A DNA stretch of 64,000 nt from an uncultured Rhodopila sp. GTDB lineage: Bacteria > Pseudomonadota > Alphaproteobacteria > Acetobacterales > Acetobacteraceae. Position numbers and translations under genes: made by a program. The first letter of the stretch is position 1. Each line of letters starts with the position of its first letter. Below the pieces are notes generated by a model. The model made no database searches. It saw only the letters and a list, made by a program, of their open reading frames with translations, and was not told where the DNA came from. This document shows positions 52,351 through 61,599 of the stretch, piece after piece. The stretch lies in contig NZ_CAIWTY010000082.1 of assembly GCF_903915725.1 (NCBI RefSeq), forward strand, positions 24,495 through 88,494, in the 5' to 3' direction.

Positions 52351-53639
52351 TTCGTCTTTCGGTCAAGGATCCTGATTTCGAAGCGCACTTCGCTGCCCTG
52401 CTGGCGCAGGCTCGCGAAACCACAGAAAGCGTTGACCGCGCCGTAGCGGACATCCTCGCCAGTGTCCGCGCCCGCGGTGATGCGGCCGTGCTTGAATACA
52501 CCGCGCGCTTCGACCGCCTGATCCTGACGGCGGACACGCTGCGTATCGGCCGGGACGAGATCGAGGCCGCGGCTGCTTCGATCCCGGCGGAACTGGCGGC
52601 GGCGCTGGATCTGGCGGCGGCACGGATCGAGGCGTTCCACCGCGCCCAGCTTCCGCAGGATCTGCGCATGACCGACGCGGCCGGCGTGACGATGGGCATG
52701 CGATGGGGCGCGCTGGATGCCGTCGGCCTGTATGTGCCCGGCGGCAAGGCGGCGTATCCATCCTCCGTGCTGATGAACGCCATACCGGCGCGCGTCGCCG
52801 GCGTCGGGCGGATCGCCATGTGCGTGCCGACTCCCGATGGCGTGCTGAATCCGCTTGTGCTGGCCGCGGCGCGCCGGGCCGGAGTCACCGAGATCTACCG
52901 TATCGGTGGCGCCCAGGCCGTGGCCGCGCTGGCTTACGGCACCGCCAGCATCCCGGCGGTGGACCGGATCGTCGGGCCGGGCAACGCCTATGTCGCCGAG
53001 GCCAAGCGTCAGGTGTTCGGCCGTGTCGGCATCGACAACATCGCCGGCCCGTCGGAGGTCGTGGTTATCGCCGACGCGGACAACGATCCTCGCCGCATCG
53101 CCGTCGATCTGCTGGCCCAGGCCGAGCATGACGAGGCGGCGCAATCCATCCTGATCACCGACGATGCCGCCTTCGCCGATGCGGTCGCCGCGGCGGTGCT
53201 GGCGGAGCTGCCGTCCCTGCCCCGCTCCGCCATCGCCGCCGCAAGCTGGGAGGCGAACGGCGCGGTGATCGTGGTTGAGACCCGGGAACAGGCCGTTGCC
53301 CTGGTCGATCGTCTGGCGCCGGAGCATCTGGAACTGATGGTGAAGGACCCCGAGGCGTTGTTCGCCCGGGTGCGCCATGCCGGCGCCGTCTTTCTCGGCG
53401 GCTTCTGCCCGGAGGCGGTTGGCGATTACGTTGCCGGACCGAACCACGTGCTGCCGACCGGGCGGACCGCTCGTTTCGCCTCCGGCCTGTCGGTGTTCGA
53501 TTTCCTCAAGCGCACCACTTTCGTTTCGGCAACGCCGGAGGCTTTGGCGGCGATTGGTCCGGCCGGGGTGGCGTTGGCCGAGGCCGAGGGGTTGCAGGCG
53601 CACGCACGGAGCATTGCGTTGCGATTAGGCAATATATAA
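52347..53639 (+). CDS. hisD: Histidinol dehydrogenase
   Basis: Oxidises L-histidinol to L-histidine in two NAD-dependent steps. A 430-residue protein: VGLYVPGGKAAYPSSVLMNAIPARVAGV, VTEIYRIGGAQAVAALAYGTASIPAVDRIVGPGNAYVAEAKRQVFG, IDNIAGPSEVVVIAD, DLLAQAEHDEAAQSILIT (Gln and His zinc ligands, in the signature pattern), LAPEHLEL (catalytic Glu-His), and VFLGGFCPEAVGDYVAGPNHVLPT. Length is normal. Translation is coupled to hisG by ATGA overlap. The other his genes are elsewhere. Confidence 0.97.
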   Translation: MIRLSVKDPDFEAHFAALLAQARETTESVDRAVADILASVRARGDAAVLEYTARFDRLILTADTLRIGRDEIEAAAASIPAELAAALDLAAARIEAFHRAQLPQDLRMTDAAGVTMGMRWGALDAVGLYVPGGKAAYPSSVLMNAIPARVAGVGRIAMCVPTPDGVLNPLVLAAARRAGVTEIYRIGGAQAVAALAYGTASIPAVDRIVGPGNAYVAEAKRQVFGRVGIDNIAGPSEVVVIADADNDPRRIAVDLLAQAEHDEAAQSILITDDAAFADAVAAAVLAELPSLPRSAIAAASWEANGAVIVVETREQAVALVDRLAPEHLELMVKDPEALFARVRHAGAVFLGGFCPEAVGDYVAGPNHVLPTGRTARFASGLSVFDFLKRTTFVSATPEALAAIGPAGVALAEAEGLQAHARSIALRLGNI

Positions 53640-53875
53640 TCTTCCGTTGACGTTTCTGTATCGTTCTGGGGATGCGGTGACGCCGGCCTGTCCATGCAGG
53701 CATCGGCAACGATGTTCGGATAGTCTTCGGCCATCATGGCCGCGGAGGCCGGCACCCGCGCCGATTGCTGGCATCGGCTGATGTTCCTGCAAGGCAATAT
53801 CATCACGTGAGGGTCGGACGCGAGGTCGATTCGCATGCCGCGATATGCACTACGTCATCAAATCAAAGAGTGATT

Positions 53876-54855
53876 CCAGGATGGTTCACTCCGGAATGCT
53901 GCTTCCAGCTTGGCCACAACCTCGACCTGCGCTACGGCAGGGAAACCCAGCTTGGCGGGATCGTTGCGATTCTCGGGGCGACGGTGAACAACAATCCGAC
54001 GGTAACCGATCCCTATAACAGTACGCCGGCCTGGGCTTTCCTTATGCCTCGTCGGCCCTGGCGCTGACGCCCGCGTCGACGCTGATCGAGGGCGCGCCGT
54101 CCGGACGCGTACTCGGCAGCACGGTCTACGGCCTGTTCGGCGACCTTGTGTATGTGGAGGCGGGGGCTTACGGCGCGCTGCCTTAGCTTGGCAACCATCA
54201 GGTGCTGGGCGTTTTCCCGACGGACGGTCCGGTGCTGAACGGCGCCGCACCGTATTGGCGCCTCGTGCTGCAGCACGAACCCCCCAAGCTGTCGCTGTCG
54301 CCCGGCACCTTCGGCATCTCCGCCGGGGTGTTTCCGAACAACGACCAATTCTCCGGCACCGACCAGTACCTGGATATCGGTTTCGACGCCAGCCTGCAGT
54401 ACCATGCGAGCAAGAAGCATGTGTTCTCGCTCTATGCCACCGCGATCCGCGAGACCGCCCAATTGAATTCGCCGGTGACCAGCAGCGCCGCGGCAAACAA
54501 GAACTTCTCCCTGAACACCTTTAAGATGAATGGTTCGTACTACTACGACCAGACATGGGGTCTGACCGTCGGGATGTTCTCGGTTCATGGTTCGAACGAT
54601 GCGCTGCTGTATGCATCGGCGCCGGATGTCGGCAGCCTGTCCAACAGCCCGGACAGCGACGGCTATGTCGTGCAGCTCGACTGGACGCCGTTCGGCAAGG
54701 AGGATTCATGGGGCCGGCCCTGGGCCAATTTGCGGCTTGCGTTGCAGTATACCGGCTACACCCGCTTCAATGGCGGCAGCACGAACTACGACGGCTTCGG
54801 GCGCAACGCCTCCAACAACAACACGCTTTATCTGCTGGGATGGGTCGCTTTCTGA
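53876..54855 (+). pseudogene. Decayed outer-membrane beta-barrel gene associated with c-type cytochromes
   Basis: Three reading-frame pieces give one protein. Piece 1 (LGHNLDLRYGRETQLGG...GATVNNNPTVTDPYNSTPAW) shifts frame near 54030 to piece 2 (GFPYASSALALTPASTLIEG...VYVEAGAYGALP). That is stopped by a TAG at 54184, then piece 3 follows (LGNHQVLGVFPTDGPVLNG to LRLALQYTGYTRFNGGSTNYDGFGRNASNNNTLYLLGWVAF). The combined product looks like a ~16-strand porin-like protein of the kind encoded beside c-type cytochromes, where an N-terminal CxxCH is usual; that part is missing here. At least two lesions plus 5' truncation mean it is not functional. The stop overlaps the next start (TGATG). Confidence 0.7.
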
Positions 54856-55240
54856 TGAGACACTTGTCTGTATTATGCGCGGCGCTGGCCGCCGCCGCGG
54901 TCCTGGCCGCGACCCCGGCCCGCGCGGCTGGCGATGCCAAACGCGGCGCCGATCTGTTTGCCGACAACTGCGGCGACTGCCACTCGGTCAAGGAAGGCGG
55001 CGGCAACCGCAAGGGTCCCAATCTGTTCGGCGTCATCGGCCGCAAGAGCGGCACCGTGCCGGGGTTTGATATTCCGAAGCCAACAAGGCCAAGGACTGGA
55101 TCTGGACGCCCGAGCGGCTGGAGCCGCATCTTGCGGCGCCGAAAACGGTGGTGCCCGGCACCATCATGAAGTTCAAGGGCGATCCCGACCCGCAGGAACG
55201 CGCCGACATCATCGCCTTTCTGCTTACGCTCCACAAATAA
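54855..55240 (+). pseudogene. Class I cytochrome c gene with one-base frameshift
   Basis: Signal peptide MRHLSVLCAALAAAAVLAATPARA, heme motif CGDCH (residues 39-43) and KGPNLFGVIGRKSGTVPGFD are in one frame. After a one-base loss near 55070 (gat-attcc where family logic wants gat-tat-tcc) the rest, ANKAKDWIWTPERLEPHLAAPKTVVPGTIMKFKGDPDPQERADIIAFLLTLHK, is in another, with the expected distal Met ligand in GTIMKF. The full product would be ~128 residues, a soluble periplasmic monoheme carrier. The shift could be a sequencing error, but both neighbours are broken too. Confidence 0.8.
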
Positions 55241-55269
55241 ATCCTGGATCGGGATCCGGGACGCAGTTT

Positions 55270-55890
55270 ATGAATCGAGTCATGACCTTCAATAAAATCG
55301 TCAACGTCAAGGTCGCATCGATCCTCTTCGGTGCGATCGTCGCCATGGTTGCCGGGGCCGCTTTGCTCGGTGGTTTCAGCGCGGTGATCACGCACACCAA
55401 TACGCTGGCGTTCTGCACCGGCTGCCACGAAATGGCTGATAACAACTACGCCGAATACAAGGACACCATCCACGGCCGCAACCGCACCGGGGTCAAGGCG
55501 ATCTGCGCCGATTGCCATGTGCCGCACGACGTCGTCGGGCTGGTGCTGCACCAGGCCGGAGCACTGCGCGACCTGATGTACCATTTCGAAGGCACCATCG
55601 ACACGCGGTAAAAATTCACCGCGCATCGTCTGGAGATGGCCAAGAAAGTATGGGTGCGGATGAAGGAAACCGACCCCCGCGAATGCCGCAACTGCCACGA
55701 CCGTTCGGCCATGGTCGCCGATATGCAAGGACGCACCGCTCAGAAGCAGCACCTGCGGCTGGATGACGGCAGCGGCACCACCTGTATCGATTGTCACTAC
55801 GGCATCGCGCACAAGCCGCCGGGGGGCCTCGAGCCGGCGGATGTGGTCGATGAATCCAAGGGCGATGCGGACGGCAAGAAGCCGCTCTGA
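55270..55890 (+). pseudogene. NapC/NirT-type tetraheme cytochrome c with internal stop
   Basis: The frame encodes a membrane-anchored multiheme protein: N-terminal helix VKVASILFGAIVAMVAGAALLGGF, then CTGCH (residues 49-53), CADCH (79-83), CRNCH (139-143) and CIDCH (172-176), in the NapC/NirT layout. Quinol oxidation and transfer to periplasmic partners is the family role. A TAA at 55609 interrupts it after DTR, where homologues normally continue (D-T-x-E-K-F); the downstream half remains in the same frame. One substitution (for example GAA to TAA) would repair it. A short truncated two-heme protein could still be made. Confidence 0.82.
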
Positions 55891-56239
55891 ACGAGGCGTT
55901 CGGTATTCGCCCGTTTGTGTCATGGCCGGGCCAAGCCCCATGCATATCGCGATAAGGTGGCCTGCGGAGCACGGCATTCTCCCCACTCGTCATGGCCCGG
56001 CTTGTCCGGGCCACCCATCGCGGTACGTGCTGGCATAGGTGGCCCGGACAAGCCGGGCCATGACGGGAAGGGAACGACGCCTTGGCCAAACTTTAGGCCC
56101 GCACCGCAGTCCGTTGCGTCCGGCGCTGCACTGCGCGTTCAGCATCTCGGCATCTGCGGTTATCGTGAAGTGCCAAGCCTTGTATGCGGCATTCCGATTG
56201 CACCACGTTCACGGCAAACCGCTAAACAGGGGCGCCGAC
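55891..56239. other. Intergenic region with family B repeat
   Basis: Holds one family B palindrome (55988-56065) followed by ordinary GC-rich sequence to the permease start. No gene is supported; short frames through the repeat are spurious. Confidence 0.6.
55988..56065. repeat. Dispersed palindromic repeat, family B copy 2
   Basis: cgtcatggcccggcttgtcc, gggccacccatcgcggtacgtg, ctggcataggtggcccggac, aagccgggccatgacg. Near-perfect hairpin of about 78 bp. No MITE ends are recognised around it. Confidence 0.85.
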
Positions 56240-57694
56240 ATGTCGCAAGCAGGCCTGATGACCCGCAAGTCCGTCGACGAAATCATGAAAAGCGGCGACG
56301 CCGAGGGGGTTTCGCTGTCGAAAACCCTTGGCGTCGTCAGCATCACCTCGATGGGCATCGGCGCCATCATCGGCGCCGGCATCTTCGTGCTGACCGGCAC
56401 CGCGGCGGCGCGCTATGCCGGGCCGGCGATCATGCTGTCCTTTGTCCTCGGCGGCATCGTCTGCGCCTTCGTCGGGCTGTGCTATTCCGAACTCGCCGCG
56501 ATGATCCCGGTCTGCGGCAGCACCTACTCCTACACTTACGCCACACTGGGTGAGATCTTCGCCTGGATCATCGGCTGGGACCTGATCCTGGAATATGCCA
56601 TGGGGGCGGCCACCGTCGCCGTCGGCTGGTCCGGCTACATCACCAGCCTGCTGCATAATTTCGGTATCAACATACCCGCCGAGTGGGCGGCGGCGCCCGG
56701 CACCGCGGTCAAGCTGGCGGACGGCACTGACGCCACCGCGATCATCAACCTGCCCGCCGCGCTGATCGTTGCGGCTCTGACGGCAATGCTGATCTTCGGC
56801 ACCAAGGAGTCATCACGCCTCAACAACGTCATGGTCGCGGTCAAGCTGGTCGTTGTGGTGGCATTTATCGCGCTGGGCGCATTTTTCGTTGATACCGCGC
56901 ACTGGCATCCGCTGATTCCGGACAACAAGGGCACATTCGGCGAGTATGGCTGGAGCGGCATCCTGCGCGGCTCGGGCGTGGTGTTCTTTGCCTTCATCGG
57001 TTTCGATGCCGTTTCTACCGCCGCGCAGGAGGCGCAGAAGCCGCAGCGCGACATGCCCATCGGCATCCTCGGCTCGCTGGTGATCTGCACCATCCTGTAT
57101 ATACTGGTCTCCGCCGTGTTGACCGGACTGGTGCCCTACACCGAGCTGAACGTCCCCGACCCGATCGCCAAGGGCGTCGATGTCATCGGCCTCACCTGGT
57201 TCTCCATCCTGATCAAAATCGGCGCGCTGGCCGGGCTGACGACGGTGATCCTGGTGTCGCTCTATGGCCAGGGGCGCATCTTCTACACCATGGCGCGAGA
57301 CGGCCTGCTGCCCGGGTTTTTCAACAAGATTCACCCGACCCTGCGGACGCCTTTCCTCAGCCAGATGCTGATTGGCGGGGTCGTCGCCGTCGTCGCCGCG
57401 CTGGTGCCGATCAGCGTGCTGGGGGAACTGGTGAGCATCGGCACGCTGTTCGCGTTCGTGCTGGTTTGCGCCGCGGTCATCTACCTGCGGCGGTCGGACG
57501 CGGAGGTGTTCCGGCCGTTCCGCGTGCCGGGCGTGCCGACGGTGCCGATCCTGGGGATCTTGTTCTGCCTGCTGCTGATGGCGGGGCTGCCGGCGGTCAC
57601 CTGGCTGCGGCTGGCGGTGTGGCTGGCGGTCGGCATGGTGATTTATCTGGGCTACGGGCGGCGCCATTCGACACTGCGCCATTCGCGCGGATAG
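56240..57694 (+). CDS. APC-superfamily amino acid permease (CAT/YfnA type)
   Basis: A 484-residue permease with about 12 membrane helices. LGVVSITSMGIGAIIGAGIFVLTGTAAARYAGPAIMLSFVLGGI (helix 1 G-x-G-I/A-x-I-G-x-G-I-F) and FFAFIGFDAVSTAAQEAQKPQRDMPIGI (helix 6 F-x-G-F-D plus E-E/A-x-x-P-x-R-x-x-P) are diagnostic of cationic amino acid transporter-like APC proteins. YGQGRIFYTMARDGLLPGFF marks the loop after helix 8. Substrate is an amino acid, type unknown. The start ATG 56240 places the first helix at residue ~40. Confidence 0.92.
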   Translation: MSQAGLMTRKSVDEIMKSGDAEGVSLSKTLGVVSITSMGIGAIIGAGIFVLTGTAAARYAGPAIMLSFVLGGIVCAFVGLCYSELAAMIPVCGSTYSYTYATLGEIFAWIIGWDLILEYAMGAATVAVGWSGYITSLLHNFGINIPAEWAAAPGTAVKLADGTDATAIINLPAALIVAALTAMLIFGTKESSRLNNVMVAVKLVVVVAFIALGAFFVDTAHWHPLIPDNKGTFGEYGWSGILRGSGVVFFAFIGFDAVSTAAQEAQKPQRDMPIGILGSLVICTILYILVSAVLTGLVPYTELNVPDPIAKGVDVIGLTWFSILIKIGALAGLTTVILVSLYGQGRIFYTMARDGLLPGFFNKIHPTLRTPFLSQMLIGGVVAVVAALVPISVLGELVSIGTLFAFVLVCAAVIYLRRSDAEVFRPFRVPGVPTVPILGILFCLLLMAGLPAVTWLRLAVWLAVGMVIYLGYGRRHSTLRHSRG

Positions 57695-57760
57695 GGCGGG
57701 GAAATATGACGCATCGTTGGCGGCCAACGGATTGACTGCGGGGACGTGCCGCGCCGTCAG

Positions 57761-57848
57761 CGTCATGGTCCGCGCAGGCGGACCATCCACACCTCGCGGT
57801 GCCGATGCGGGCAAAGGCGTGGCTGGCGTCCCCGCGGCCGCGATGACG
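57761..57848. repeat. Dispersed palindromic repeat, family A copy 8
   Basis: cgtcatggtccgcgcaggcgg, accatccacacctcgcgg, loop, aaaggcgtggctggcgtccc, cgcggccgcgatgacg. A more diverged copy. Confidence 0.75.
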
Positions 57849-57866
57849 TTCGGCGGTCGTGCCCGC

Positions 57867-57886
57867 TGTCATTCCATGGAATGACA
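57867..57886. repeat. Perfect 20-bp palindrome
   Basis: TGTCATTCCATGGAATGACA, symmetric without loop. 130 bases upstream of the ATP-grasp gene; operator or cruciform role unknown. Confidence 0.6.
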
Positions 57887-58016
57887 AGTCTCTTCCTGGA
57901 CAAGGGTTCCCGCCCCATGGCACGGTAACGGGAACGAGGCTTCAGATGGATCGACGCTTGCTGGCCTATTCGATACTGGCTGACCCACCCAGCCGATCAG
58001 GCCGGGTGGGCTCGGC

Positions 58017-60512
58017 ATGACGACGGGCGACCAACCGCTCGATGAAATGGGCGACGGCCGCGGCCAGGCGAAACCGCATTGGCGGCCGCTGCTGTCGTCC
58101 ATGTTCTCGCTCGGGCGGGAAACATTGTCGGAACGCGCGCGCCTGCTCGACCAGGCCTTCGCCGAGGAAGGCATCACCGCGATTCTGCCCGGCGAACGCT
58201 CGGTCAACTGGCGCTGTGACCCGATCCCGCTGCTGCTGTCCGCCGCCGAGTTCGCGCAACTCGAATCCGGTCTGGCGCAGCGGGCGGAACTGATGGAGCT
58301 GATCCTCCAGGACCTCTACGGCCCGCGCAACCTCATGGCCGAATGCCTGATCCCGCCCGAACTGGTCTACGGCAACCCGGCCTTCCTGCGGCCGTGCTGC
58401 ATGCCGGACGGCAGCCGTGGGCACCGCCACCTGTCGTTCTACGCCGCCGACATGCTGCGCGGCACCGACGGCGCGTGGCGCGTGCTGGCGGACCGCACCG
58501 GCCAGGCGCAGGGCATCGCCTATGCGCTGGAAAACCGCCGCATCCTCGCCCGCATCGTGCCGGAGTTGTTCCAGTACCAGAAGATCGAGCCGCTGCGGCC
58601 GTATCTGGAGACCGTGAGCAACGCCCTGCAGGCGCTTGGCGTGGACGATGCCGGCGGTGCCGCCCTGCTCAGCAGCGGCCATTCGGACCCGCTGTGGTTC
58701 GAGCACGTGCTGCTGTCGCGGGAGATGTCCATCGGCTTGGTCGAAGGCGGCGACCTGACCCTGCGCGACGGCAAGGTGTTCCTCAAGACACTGCGCGGGT
58801 TGCAGCGTATCGGCGTGCTGTTCCGCCGCAAGGACGGCAACAAGGTGGATTCGCTGGAGCTGGCGTCCGGGACCGGCGTGCCGGGGCTGCTTGATGCGAT
58901 CCGCGGCGGCTTCGTGCGGATGGTCAACGACGCCGGCTCCGGGCTGGTGGAGGCGCCGGGCCTGGCCGCCTTCCTGCCGGCGCTGGCGCGGCGGCTGCTG
59001 GGCGAGGAGCTGCGCCTGGCCAGCCAGGCGACGTTATGGCTGGGCGAGGGCGCCGTCGTCCGCACCGTGCTGCGCGACCTGGAGGGCTGGCTGATCCGTC
59101 CCGCCACGGATGGCGGAGCGCGCCCGGTCGTGCCGATGCTGCTGTCGGCTGCGGAACGCGCCGATCTCGCTTCGAAGATGGAGGCGGACCCGGGCGGCTG
59201 GGCGGCCTCGGTGGCGCCGATTCCGTCGCTGGCGCCGTGCGTCGGCGAAACCGGGCTGGACGCCAAGCCGATCGCCCTGCGAATGTTCATGACGTACGAT
59301 GGCAACCGGTGGCGGGCGTTTCCCGGCGGGCTGGCGCGCGCGTTGTCGGAGGAAGATGCCCTGGCCGGGCGGCTGCCGCGCAACGCCGTGTCCAAGGATG
59401 TCTGGGTCATGGCCGACGAATCCAGCATGGTGCAGGGTGTCCTTGGCCTGACGACCCCGATGCTGGCGATCCGCCGCACGGCGGGCGACCTGCCGTCGCG
59501 GGTGGCGGACAATTTCTACTGGCTCGGGCGCTATCTGGAGCGGCTGGAGGAAGCGGCCCGGCTGCAGCGGGCGGTGATCACCCGCATCCTGCGGCCGATG
59601 CCCTCGGCGCGAGAAATTTCCGAGCTGGAGATTCTGATCGGCAGTTTGGGCAGCCTGAAGATGCTGGCGACCGAGGATGCCAGCGTTTTGGGCATGGGGA
59701 TGCTCTCGGCGGCGGTTTTGAAGGCATTCCGGGCGAATGGCGGCATGCCTCGGGTGCTGGCGCACGTGGCGCGGCAGGTCGAGACCCTGCGCGACCGCCT
59801 GACCGGGGAGATGCACGCGGTGGTAACCCGGTCGCTGCGGGAACTCGGCGAGGCAATGCGCAAGCTGCCGCCGGAGCCGAATGCGCGGACCTTGGAAGCC
59901 GCCTCGCACCTGACCACCGAGATCCTGGAGTTCGCCGCCACGGTGGCGGGCCTGGCGGCTGAGAACATGGTGCGCGGCGGCGGGCGGCTGTTCCTGGATT
60001 TCGGCCGGCGGATGGAGCGGGCGCAGGCGATCGCCGCGGAACTGCGGCAGGTGCTGGATCAGCCGGGGGCGCTGACCCAGCCGGGGCGGGTCGAGACCGG
60101 GCTGCGCCTGGCGCTGGAGCTGCGGGACTCGGTGATCACCTACCGCACCCGGTATCTGGCGGTATTGCAGCCGGCTCCGGCTTTGGACCTGATCCTGGCC
60201 GACGAGGGCAACCCGCGTGGCCTGGCGTTCCAGCTTGTCGCGGCGCGGGAACTGCTGCGCGAGATTGTCGAGGACGGCGATTCGCTGCTGCTGGCGGTAG
60301 AGCCGCTGTTGCAAGAGACTCGCGACATCGTGCAGGACGTGCTGCGCTCGCCCGATCAGATGGTGACGACCGCTCTGTTGCCGCCGCGGCTGCGCAAGCT
60401 GGACCAGGCGATCGCGGCGGTCGGGGACCGGGTGTCGCGGCGGTATTTCACGCTGCTGCCGGTGGCGCGCAGCCTGGGCATGGATAGCGAACCACGGCGC
60501 GGGGCGGCGTGA
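58017..60512 (+). CDS. Circularly permuted ATP-grasp fused to alpha-E domain
   Basis: An 831-residue two-domain fusion. Residues ~1-480 form the circularly permuted type 2 ATP-grasp region (DUF404/DUF407 type): LLDQAFAEEGITAILPGERSVNWRCDPIPLLL, LMELILQDLYGPRNLMAECLIPPELVYGNPAFLRP, YAADMLRGTDGAWRVLADRTGQAQGIAYALENRR. Residues ~488-815 are the all-helical alpha-E (DUF403) domain, starting LPSRVADNFYWLGRYLERLEEAARLQRAV. In most bacteria these are separate adjacent genes; together with a transglutaminase they are predicted to make or modify a peptide-like bond (ATP-grasp amide ligation). The actual product is unknown. Here the fused gene is followed at 60715 by the transglutaminase. Confidence 0.9.
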   Translation: MTTGDQPLDEMGDGRGQAKPHWRPLLSSMFSLGRETLSERARLLDQAFAEEGITAILPGERSVNWRCDPIPLLLSAAEFAQLESGLAQRAELMELILQDLYGPRNLMAECLIPPELVYGNPAFLRPCCMPDGSRGHRHLSFYAADMLRGTDGAWRVLADRTGQAQGIAYALENRRILARIVPELFQYQKIEPLRPYLETVSNALQALGVDDAGGAALLSSGHSDPLWFEHVLLSREMSIGLVEGGDLTLRDGKVFLKTLRGLQRIGVLFRRKDGNKVDSLELASGTGVPGLLDAIRGGFVRMVNDAGSGLVEAPGLAAFLPALARRLLGEELRLASQATLWLGEGAVVRTVLRDLEGWLIRPATDGGARPVVPMLLSAAERADLASKMEADPGGWAASVAPIPSLAPCVGETGLDAKPIALRMFMTYDGNRWRAFPGGLARALSEEDALAGRLPRNAVSKDVWVMADESSMVQGVLGLTTPMLAIRRTAGDLPSRVADNFYWLGRYLERLEEAARLQRAVITRILRPMPSAREISELEILIGSLGSLKMLATEDASVLGMGMLSAAVLKAFRANGGMPRVLAHVARQVETLRDRLTGEMHAVVTRSLRELGEAMRKLPPEPNARTLEAASHLTTEILEFAATVAGLAAENMVRGGGRLFLDFGRRMERAQAIAAELRQVLDQPGALTQPGRVETGLRLALELRDSVITYRTRYLAVLQPAPALDLILADEGNPRGLAFQLVAARELLREIVEDGDSLLLAVEPLLQETRDIVQDVLRSPDQMVTTALLPPRLRKLDQAIAAVGDRVSRRYFTLLPVARSLGMDSEPRRGAA

Positions 60513-60586
60513 CGGCACCTGCGTCCCATCGTCATGGTTCTCCCCCGGCTTGGCCGGGGGATCTCCGGACCACCTATCGGCCCCAT

Positions 60587-60664
60587 CGTCATGGCCCGGC
60601 TTGTCCGGACCACCTATCGCCGCACCTGCCGCTACAGGTGGCCCGGACAAGCCGGGCCATGACG
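60587..60664. repeat. Dispersed palindromic repeat, family B copy 3
   Basis: cgtcatggcccggcttgtcc, ggaccacctatcgccgcacc, tgccgctacaggtggcccgg, acaagccgggccatgacg. It lies between the ATP-grasp/alpha-E and transglutaminase genes. A partial copy of one arm precedes it (ggcttggccggggg, 60548-60561). Confidence 0.85.
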
Positions 60665-60714
60665 ACGCGGGGGCACCCTTCGCAATGACGCGAAACTCCG
60701 GTTAAACGGACGCC

Positions 60715-61599
60715 ATGCGATACCGCGTCCAACATATTACCCGATACGCCTATGGCAGCCCGGTCGAACTGGCTGCCCACATGGTGCATCTGCGGCCGCG
60801 CGTGCAGCCGTGGCAGGCGGTGATTTCCGAAAGCATCGTAACCGACCCGATGCCGGCCCGGCGAACCGACGGGCTGGACCATTTCGGCAACCATGTCACC
60901 TGGCTGTTCCTGGACCTGCCGCATGCCGACTTCGAGGTGACCTCCGAAGCGATCGTGGAGGTCGATCGCTGGCCCCCGGGCGACCCGGCGGCCACGCGGG
61001 ACTGGGAAAGCGTGGTGGAAGCGGCGCGCAGCCCGGACGGGTGGGAGGCAGCCGAGTTCCAGTTCGGCACGCCGATGGCGCCGATCAACGCCGATACCAA
61101 GGACTATGTCGCCCAGTCGTTCACGCCCGGCCGGCCGGTGCTGGAGGCGTTGCTGGAGCTGAATGAGCGGTTCTACACGGATTTCCGCTTCCGTTCCGGT
61201 GTAACGACGATCTCCACCCCGGTGTCGCAGGTGATGCAGCGGCGGGAGGGGGTCTGCCAGGATTTCTCGCACGCCATGGTCAGCGGGCTGCGCGGCATCG
61301 GCATTCCGGCGCGCTACACGTCAGGCTATATCCGCACCAAGCCGCCGCCCGGCCAGGTCAAGCGCCAGGGCGCCGATCAGTCCCACGCCTGGGTCGGCTG
61401 CTGGCTGGGGCCGGAGTATGGCTGGATCGATGTCGATCCGACCAACGGTATCGTGATACGCGATGAGCACGTGCTGCTGGGGTGGGGGCGCGACTTCAGC
61501 GATGTCAGCCCGGTGCGCGGGGTGATCCTGGGCGGCGGTGATCACAGCGTGCTGGTCAGCGTGGACCTGGAGCCGGTGGACGAGGGCGCGGCGGTTTAG
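60715..61599 (+). CDS. Transglutaminase-like cysteine peptidase-fold protein
   Basis: A 294-residue protein with the bacterial transglutaminase N-terminal beta domain (YRVQHITRYAYGSPVELAAHMVHLRPRVQPWQ). The catalytic core carries Cys in QRREGVCQDFSHAMV (near 180), His in QSHAWVGCWLG (near 223) and Asp in GWIDVDPTNG (near 240). Such proteins cluster with circularly permuted ATP-grasp and alpha-E proteins and may act as peptidases or amide-forming/hydrolysing enzymes on the same product. The stop codon TAG is made by the TA and first G of a MITE that begins right here, so the original C-terminus may have differed by a few residues. Confidence 0.9.
   Translation: MRYRVQHITRYAYGSPVELAAHMVHLRPRVQPWQAVISESIVTDPMPARRTDGLDHFGNHVTWLFLDLPHADFEVTSEAIVEVDRWPPGDPAATRDWESVVEAARSPDGWEAAEFQFGTPMAPINADTKDYVAQSFTPGRPVLEALLELNERFYTDFRFRSGVTTISTPVSQVMQRREGVCQDFSHAMVSGLRGIGIPARYTSGYIRTKPPPGQVKRQGADQSHAWVGCWLGPEYGWIDVDPTNGIVIRDEHVLLGWGRDFSDVSPVRGVILGGGDHSVLVSVDLEPVDEGAAV

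Larger units (their letters stand above)
57695..58016. other. Intergenic region with family A repeat and 20-bp palindrome
   Basis: About 320 bases holding a family A repeat (57761-57848) and a perfect 20-bp palindrome (57867-57886), then the leader of the ATP-grasp gene. No gene is supported. Confidence 0.6.
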
